64,000 bases of DNA from JAOUEA01 sp963762075 (GTDB lineage Bacteria; Actinomycetota; UBA4738; HRBIN12), in contig CAVXJC010000003.1 of assembly GCA_963762075.1 (NCBI GenBank), forward strand, positions 186,001 to 250,000, written 5' to 3'. Made by a program: the position numbers and the translations under genes. Shown here piece after piece: positions 59,166 through 64,000 of the stretch. The notes under the pieces were generated by a model that saw nothing but the letters and a program-made list of their open reading frames with translations, did not search any database and had not been told where the DNA came from. How positions within the stretch are numbered: the first letter of the stretch is position 1; each line of letters begins with the position of its first letter.

Positions 59166-59612
59166 ATGCGCATCGCCATGGGCAGCGATCATGCGGGGTT
59201 CGGGCTCAAGGAGGCCGTGAAGGCATTCCTCATCGATGAGGGGCATGACGTGGCGGATTACGGCACCGACTCCGAGCAGCCCGTCGACTATCCGGCGTTC
59301 ATCGCGGCCGCCGCGCACGCCGTCGGCGACGGGGACTGCGAGCGGGGCATCGTGATGGGAGGCTCTGGCCAGGGCGAACAGATCGCGGCGAACAAGGTGC
59401 ACGGAGTGCGTGCGGCACTCTGCCACGACCTCTACGTCGCCGAGCTCTCGCGCGCCCACAACGATGCCAACGTATTGAGCATGGGGGGAAGGGTGATCGC
59501 ACCGGCGTACGCCCGCGAGATCGTGCGCGTGTGGCTCGCCACCCGGTTCGAAGGCGGCCGGCACGTGCCGCGGCTGGAGCAGATCGCATCGATCGAACGA
59601 GGGGAGCTGTGA
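59166..59612 (+). CDS. rpiB: Ribose-5-phosphate isomerase B
   Basis: 148-residue RpiB/LacAB enzyme interconverting ribose 5-phosphate and ribulose 5-phosphate. It begins MRIAMGSDHAGFGLKEAVK and carries GGSGQGEQIAANKVHGVRAA, with Ser in place of the E. coli catalytic Cys, as in mycobacterial RpiB where a Glu acts as base. It sits 4 nt after the phosphatase stop. Confidence 0.94.
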   Translation: MRIAMGSDHAGFGLKEAVKAFLIDEGHDVADYGTDSEQPVDYPAFIAAAAHAVGDGDCERGIVMGGSGQGEQIAANKVHGVRAALCHDLYVAELSRAHNDANVLSMGGRVIAPAYAREIVRVWLATRFEGGRHVPRLEQIASIERGEL

Positions 59613-59615
59613 GCG

Positions 59616-60905
59616 ATGGGCCGAAGCGCGAACGAGAGGGAATACGCGGCTGACTGGCAGGCACTGAAGGAGACCGACCCCGAGGTCGCCGCGGCGATCT
59701 CGGGAGAGCTCGAGCGCGAGCGGACCGAGCTGCGCCTCATCGCGTCGGAGAACTATGCCAGCCCCGCCGTGCTGGCTGCCATCGGCTCGACGATGAACAA
59801 CAAGTACGCCGAGGGGTATCCGGGCCGGCGCTACTACGGGGGGTGCGAGTTCGTCGACGTGACCGAGCAGCTCGCGATCGACAGGGCCAAGGAGCTGTTC
59901 GGTGCCGATCACGCCAACGCGCAGCCGCACGCCGGCGCGCAGGCCAACATGGCGGTCTTCGGAGCGTTCCTGACGCCGAACGACCCGGGCGAGAAGGTGC
60001 TCGGCATGGTGCTCGCCCACGGTGGCCATCTGACGCACGGCTCTCCGGTGAACGTGAGCGGTATGTGGTTCGACTTCGTGGGCTACGAGGTCGACCGCGA
60101 GACCGAGCAGCTCGACATGGACCGTGTCCGCGATCTCGCCAGGGAACACCGGCCGAAGATCGTGCTCGCCGGCTACACCGCGTACCCACGGGAGATCGAC
60201 TTCGCGGCGTTCCGTGAGATCGCCGACGAGGTCGGCGCTCTGCTCTGGGTCGACGCCAGCCACTTCATCGGACTGGTCGCTGGTGGGGCCTACTCCTCGC
60301 CGGTGCCGCACGCTGACGTCGTGACCTTCACCACGCACAAGGCGCTCAGGGGGCCCCGCGGAGCCATGATCCTGTGCCGCGAAGAGCACGCCAAAGCTAT
60401 CGACAAGGCCGTCTTCCCGATGATGCAGGGAGGTCCGCTCGAGCACTGCATCGCCGCGAAGGCTGTGGCACTCAAGGAAGCCTCGACGCCCGAGTTTCGC
60501 GACTACGCGGAACGCACCGTGCGCGATGCGCGGGCGCTGGCGGCCGGTCTGACCGACGAGGGCCTGCGCATCGTGTCGGGCGGCACGGATTCGCATCTGC
60601 TGCTTGCCGACCTGCGTCCACTCGGCATCGACGGCAAGTCTGCAGAAGCGGTGTGCGACGAAGTGGGCATCGCCCTCAACAAGAACCAGATCCCGTTCGA
60701 CCCGAACCCGCCTTCAGCGCCCTCGGGTATCCGAGTGGGCACGCCCGGTCCATCGACGCTCGGCATGGACGAGCCGGAGATGCGTGAGATCGCGAGCATC
60801 ATGGCCGATGTGCTCAAGGCCGCCGACGATGCCGGAGTCAAGGAGAAGGCAAGGGGCCGGGTACGTGATCTGATGCAGCGCTTCCCCGTCTACGCTTCGC
60901 CGTGA
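59616..60905 (+). CDS. glyA: Serine hydroxymethyltransferase
   Basis: 429-residue PLP enzyme converting serine and tetrahydrofolate to glycine and methylene-THF. LIASENYASPAVLAA, NKYAEGYPGRRYYGGCEFVD and the Schiff-base Lys in TFTTHKALRGPRGA are present. The PLP-ring strand reads VDASHFIGLVAGG where VDMAHIAGLVA is usual, a variant seen in a second actinobacterial SHMT branch. Two nt separate it from rpiB. GTGA overlap with wecA. Confidence 0.94.
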   Translation: MGRSANEREYAADWQALKETDPEVAAAISGELERERTELRLIASENYASPAVLAAIGSTMNNKYAEGYPGRRYYGGCEFVDVTEQLAIDRAKELFGADHANAQPHAGAQANMAVFGAFLTPNDPGEKVLGMVLAHGGHLTHGSPVNVSGMWFDFVGYEVDRETEQLDMDRVRDLAREHRPKIVLAGYTAYPREIDFAAFREIADEVGALLWVDASHFIGLVAGGAYSSPVPHADVVTFTTHKALRGPRGAMILCREEHAKAIDKAVFPMMQGGPLEHCIAAKAVALKEASTPEFRDYAERTVRDARALAAGLTDEGLRIVSGGTDSHLLLADLRPLGIDGKSAEAVCDEVGIALNKNQIPFDPNPPSAPSGIRVGTPGPSTLGMDEPEMREIASIMADVLKAADDAGVKEKARGRVRDLMQRFPVYASP

Positions 60906-62056
60906 GCGCATATCTGATCGTCTTCCTCGCCAGTGCCGGCACGACGTTCGTTGCGACGCCGATCGTGCGGCGACTGGTCGTTCGCATCGGGGCGATCGCG
61001 CAACCGAACGACCGCACCGTGCACGCGGTGCCCACCCCCACGATGGGCGGGCTCGCCATGTACTTCGGATTCCTGGCCGGCATGGCCATCGCGTTCGAGC
61101 TGCCGTTCTTCGACGACCTGCACCGAGGAAGCCCCATACCCCTCGCGGCCGTCGCAACCTGCACCCTCATGGTCGGGCTGGGATTGATCGACGATCGCCG
61201 TGGTACCAGCGCGCTCGCGAAGTTCACGGCCCAGGTCTTCATCGCCGGTGTGCTCGTGCTGATGGGCGCGGCGCTCACTTACATCTGGGTCCCGGGGTTC
61301 GAAGTCGTGTCACTCTCACAAGACGTTGCTGTTCCCCTCACGATCTTGTGGGTGGTCGCGATCGCGAACGCGGTGAACCTCGTCGATGGGCTCGACGGGC
61401 TCGCCGCCGGCATGATCGCCATCGCTGCAGCCTCGTTCTTCGTGTACATGATCCGTACACCGAGCACGTTCGACGATGCATCAGCCGCGGCGCTCCTCTC
61501 GGTGGTCGCCGTGGGAATGTGCGTGGGTTTCCTGCCCTGGAACTTCCACCCCGCAAAGATCTTCATGGGGGACTCGGGAGCCCTGCTGCTCGGCATGCTG
61601 CTCTCGATCGCGACGATCGACGGTGTGGGGCGCAATCCGTTCGAACCGAGCGGCGGCGACATCGCGGCGATCGCCGGCGTGCTGGTCGTGCCGCTGCTCG
61701 TGTTGTTCATCCCGTTCCTCGACGTCGTGCTGGCGATCACACGTCGCACGTGGCGGGGACAGGGCATCGGTCAGGCGGACAAGGAGCATATCCATCATCG
61801 GCTCATGGACATCGGGCACAGTCACCGGCGCGCCGTCTTGCTGATGTACCTGTGGAGCGCGCTGATCAGCGGGAGCGCGCTCGCGGTCGGACTGATCGAT
61901 GGTCGCGCGACGGTGGGCTTGATCCTGGTCGGGGCCCTCGCGCTCTTCCTCGTGACCGCGCTTCCGGCGCTCGATCGATGGCGAACCCGGGGCAACGGCC
62001 CACCCCAGCCATCTGCCCTGCCCTCGGCGCCGTCGACGTCCAAGCCGTCGGGTTGA
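60902..62056 (+). CDS. wecA: Polyprenyl-phosphate sugar-1-phosphate transferase (WecA/TagO/MraY family)
   Basis: 384-residue membrane enzyme with about ten or eleven transmembrane segments. It has the acidic motif GLGLIDDRRG, NAVNLVDGLDGLAAGMIA, PAKIFMGDSGALLLGMLLS and the His motif KEHIHHRLMDIGHSHRRA. By its position after prfA-prmC-sua5 (as Rv1302 in M. tuberculosis) it is the WecA-type GlcNAc-1-P transferase starting cell-wall linker synthesis. GTG overlaps the glyA stop. Confidence 0.93.
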   Translation: MSAYLIVFLASAGTTFVATPIVRRLVVRIGAIAQPNDRTVHAVPTPTMGGLAMYFGFLAGMAIAFELPFFDDLHRGSPIPLAAVATCTLMVGLGLIDDRRGTSALAKFTAQVFIAGVLVLMGAALTYIWVPGFEVVSLSQDVAVPLTILWVVAIANAVNLVDGLDGLAAGMIAIAAASFFVYMIRTPSTFDDASAAALLSVVAVGMCVGFLPWNFHPAKIFMGDSGALLLGMLLSIATIDGVGRNPFEPSGGDIAAIAGVLVVPLLVLFIPFLDVVLAITRRTWRGQGIGQADKEHIHHRLMDIGHSHRRAVLLMYLWSALISGSALAVGLIDGRATVGLILVGALALFLVTALPALDRWRTRGNGPPQPSALPSAPSTSKPSG

Positions 62057-62208
62057 TCGGGCGAGAGCCTTGCCCTTGTCCATTCCGTACAAGTGGTCGA
62101 TGATGCACCTCCGAACCCGAGGGTTCCGCAGTACGTAGAGACACATGACGATGTTCGCCGTCTGCCGGTGAAAGGGTGCCGTGGGCGGGGGTCGAGGAGG
62201 GAGAGCGC

Positions 62209-63336
62209 GTGCCGAACGAGATCGACGTTCGCCTGGAACGGGTGACGAAGTTGTTCGGCGACGTCGCAGCGGTCGACGACCTCTCCCTGGACATCGCCGA
62301 AGGCGAGTTCTTCTCGATGCTCGGCCCGTCGGGGTGCGGCAAGACCACAACGCTCCGCATGATCGGCGGTTTCGAGGATCCAACGTACGGCACGGTCTAC
62401 CTCGGAGGGCGCGACGTCACCGACCTCCCGCCGTACAAGCGAGATGTGAACACGGTCTTCCAGTCCTACGCGCTCTTCCCGCATCTCGACGTGTACGAGA
62501 ACGTCGCATTCGGCTTGCGGCGCAAGAGGGTCGACAAGGCCGAGATCGAGACGAGGGTCGCCGACACGATGCGGCTCGTCGACCTCACGGGCTTCGAGAA
62601 GCGCAAGCCGCCCCAGATGTCGGGGGGCCAGCAGCAGCGGGTCGCACTGGCGCGAGCATTGGTCAACCACCCCCAGGTGCTGCTGCTCGACGAGCCGCTC
62701 GGAGCCCTCGACATGAAGCTCCGCAAGCAGATGCAGCTCTACCTCAAGCGCATCCAACAGGAAGTCGGGATCACATTCATCTACGTCACGCACGACCAGG
62801 AAGAAGCGATGACGATGTCCGATCGGCTGGCCGTGATGCGTTCCGGCAAGATCGAGCAGCTGGGTTCGCCCGAAGAGGTCTACGAGCATCCGGCCACGGA
62901 GTTCGTGGCGGGGTTCCTGGGGGCGTCGAACCTCCTCGACGGCGAGATCAAGGAATCGTCGAACGGTGAGGTGACGGTGCGGCTCAGCTCCGGAGAGACG
63001 ATCCTCGCCCAGAGCGCAGGCCCGGCCGAGCAGCTCGCCGAGGCAACGAAGGTCGGGGTGAGGCCGGAGAAGATCACGATCGTGGCCGACGACGGCCGGG
63101 CGCCCTCCGATCGCAACCACGTCATCGGCACGGTGCGTGTTTCCAGCTACATCGGGGTCAATTATCAGTTCAAGGTCGAGGGCCCGGGCGGCCACGAGCT
63201 GACGGTGTACGTTCAGAATCTCGGAGCCGAGGGCACGTTGCCGACCGCCGGTCAGCAGGTTCGGCTCGAGTGGCTGCCTGAGCACACGTTCGTCGTCGAA
63301 CCGTCGGAAGATTTAGTCGAGGAGGATGTGGCATGA
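62209..63336 (+). CDS. Second polyamine-type ABC importer ATPase (PotA-like)
   Basis: 375 residues. Walker A GPSGCGKTT, Q-loop VFQSYALFPHLDV, signature MSGGQQQRVALARAL, Walker B LLLDEPLGALD, H-loop YVTHDQEEA, and a C-terminal TOBE domain (GVRPEKITIV). Very similar to the ATPase at 32894. The GTG at 62209 has AGGAGGGAG 5-8 nt upstream, better than the earlier frame start. The 152 nt before it hold no gene. ATGA overlap with the next gene, as in the first Pot operon. Confidence 0.92.
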   Translation: MPNEIDVRLERVTKLFGDVAAVDDLSLDIAEGEFFSMLGPSGCGKTTTLRMIGGFEDPTYGTVYLGGRDVTDLPPYKRDVNTVFQSYALFPHLDVYENVAFGLRRKRVDKAEIETRVADTMRLVDLTGFEKRKPPQMSGGQQQRVALARALVNHPQVLLLDEPLGALDMKLRKQMQLYLKRIQQEVGITFIYVTHDQEEAMTMSDRLAVMRSGKIEQLGSPEEVYEHPATEFVAGFLGASNLLDGEIKESSNGEVTVRLSSGETILAQSAGPAEQLAEATKVGVRPEKITIVADDGRAPSDRNHVIGTVRVSSYIGVNYQFKVEGPGGHELTVYVQNLGAEGTLPTAGQQVRLEWLPEHTFVVEPSEDLVEEDVA

Positions 63337-64000
63337 GCAGGGATTTCCGCAACGTCGATCCGGCGTGGCTCAGGGGCATGACGTCGAAGCGCATGTCCAG
63401 GCGCAGCTTGTTGAAGGCCGCCGGCGTTGGTGCAGGAACATTGAGCTTCGCGTCGATACTCGCCGCGTGCGGAACGCCGGGCCAGGAAGCGTCCCAGGCC
63501 CCGCAGCCGGGGGGAGTGGGTACGCCGGAGTGGTGGGCCGATCAGCAGGCCGGCGACCTGGTCAACTTCACGAACTGGCCTGCATACCTCGACATCGCCA
63601 AGGACAAGGACGGCAACCGCATCAGGCCGAGCCTCGACTTGTTCACCGAAGCGACCGGCATCGAGGTCGAGTACCGCGCCGACATCAACTCCAACGAGGA
63701 GTTCTACGCGTCGATCCGCCCTGCCATGGAAGCGGACCAGGACACCGGCCACGACATCATCGTGATCACGAACGGGCAGGAGCTGAGCGAGATGATGGCG
63801 CTCGGCTACTTGATCGAGCTCGACCACTCACTGACGCCGAACTTCAACGAGAACGCCGGTGATGCCTTCAAGGACCCGGCGTTCGACCCCGGCAACAAGT
63901 ACACGATGGCCTGGCAGTCAGGCATGACCGGCTACGCGTGGAACACGGACTTCGTCGACGGTCCGATCACCGGCATGCAGGATCTGATGAACGACGACTG
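63333..64000 (+). CDS. Tat-exported substrate-binding lipoprotein, PotD/PotF-like (3' end outside window)
   Basis: 222 residues visible, frame open at the window end. The N-terminus has the twin-arginine motif SRRSLLKAAG, a hydrophobic core (GVGAGTLSFASI) and a lipobox LAAC. The mature part begins with a Gln/Pro/Gly linker, then VNFTNWPAYLDIAKDKDG, LDLFTEATGIEVEYRADINS and GHDIIVITNGQELSEM, the PotD/F lobe 1. Unlike the first system's Sec-type PotD it uses the Tat signal. Permease genes are expected just beyond the window. Confidence 0.9.
   Translation, partial: MSRDFRNVDPAWLRGMTSKRMSRRSLLKAAGVGAGTLSFASILAACGTPGQEASQAPQPGGVGTPEWWADQQAGDLVNFTNWPAYLDIAKDKDGNRIRPSLDLFTEATGIEVEYRADINSNEEFYASIRPAMEADQDTGHDIIVITNGQELSEMMALGYLIELDHSLTPNFNENAGDAFKDPAFDPGNKYTMAWQSGMTGYAWNTDFVDGPITGMQDLMNDD

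Overview
The window is a gene-dense, high-GC chromosomal segment (GC judged by eye, not computed) with the gene content of an actinomycetote. It holds a WhiB regulator, a SigR/RsrA-type sigma/anti-sigma pair, a proteasome activator ending in GQYL (Bpa/PafE), a MarP-type CvpA-protease, a DivIVA-like protein and a Mycobacterium-like order argS-lysA-hom-thrC-thrB-rho-rpmE-prfA-prmC-sua5-wecA. No IS, prophage, CRISPR array or rRNA was seen. The lineage below phylum cannot be fixed from the sequence alone. Many starts are GTG. Many genes overlap by 4 nt (ATGA/GTGA). Many operon-leading genes carry a TAnnnT hexamer 5-10 nt before the start codon, which suggests widespread leaderless transcription.

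Layout. 1-7.4 kb: a Lon-like PDZ protease (cut by the window edge), a UPF0182 membrane protein, an aldehyde dehydrogenase, two VOC proteins and a PrmC-like methyltransferase lacking NPPY. 7.4-12 kb: initiator tRNA with a terminator, DUF1801, a cNMP-binding protein, a CysRS-tail/GT2 fusion and FtsH. 12-21.8 kb: SigR-RsrA-PIG-L-PLP decarboxylase, nth, whiB, a small unknown gene with a GNAT, an ABC-F protein with UdgB, and an ABC exporter. 21.8-27.8 kb: a signalling island. A REC-EAL protein with a wrecked EAL site, a secreted/anchored repeat protein and a DegS/NarL-type histidine kinase form one overlapping operon. A NarL-type regulator lies upstream, and a second REC-EAL protein with an intact EAL but a clipped REC is divergent. 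27.7-32.8 kb: VIT1-like transporter, FAD amine oxidase, DUF309, methyltransferase, a possible 19-residue membrane peptide, and pyrE/pyrD head to head. 32.9-37.1 kb: a complete PotABCD-type transporter. 37.1-39.8 kb: pdxH-M20 peptidase-bpa and tRNA-Arg. 39.9-47.1 kb: response regulator, argS, lysA fused to a GNAT, hom, thrC, thrB. 47.1-52.2 kb: marP, a phosphodiesterase, and an operon for cyclic 2,3-diphosphoglycerate synthesis with an FSA-type aldolase. 52.2-62.1 kb: rho, rpmE, yqhQ, divIVA-like, prfA, prmC, sua5 (frameshifted), LMW phosphatase, rpiB, glyA, wecA. 62.2-64 kb: start of a second Pot-type operon, cut by the window end.

How it fits together. The 40-62 kb block is a conserved housekeeping backbone: lysine and threonine synthesis, transcription termination, release factor and its methylase, t6A synthesis, one-carbon metabolism and polyprenyl-linked glycan initiation. 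Between thrB and rho sits a cassette whose two coupled enzymes would turn 2-phosphoglycerate into cyclic 2,3-diphosphoglycerate, a solute known mainly from thermophilic methanogens. This cassette and the EAL/histidine-kinase island are the two most interesting parts of the window. Smaller curiosities are the CysRS-tail/glycosyltransferase and LysA/acetyltransferase fusions, a perfect 16-bp palindrome upstream of whiB, and the frameshift in the normally essential sua5.
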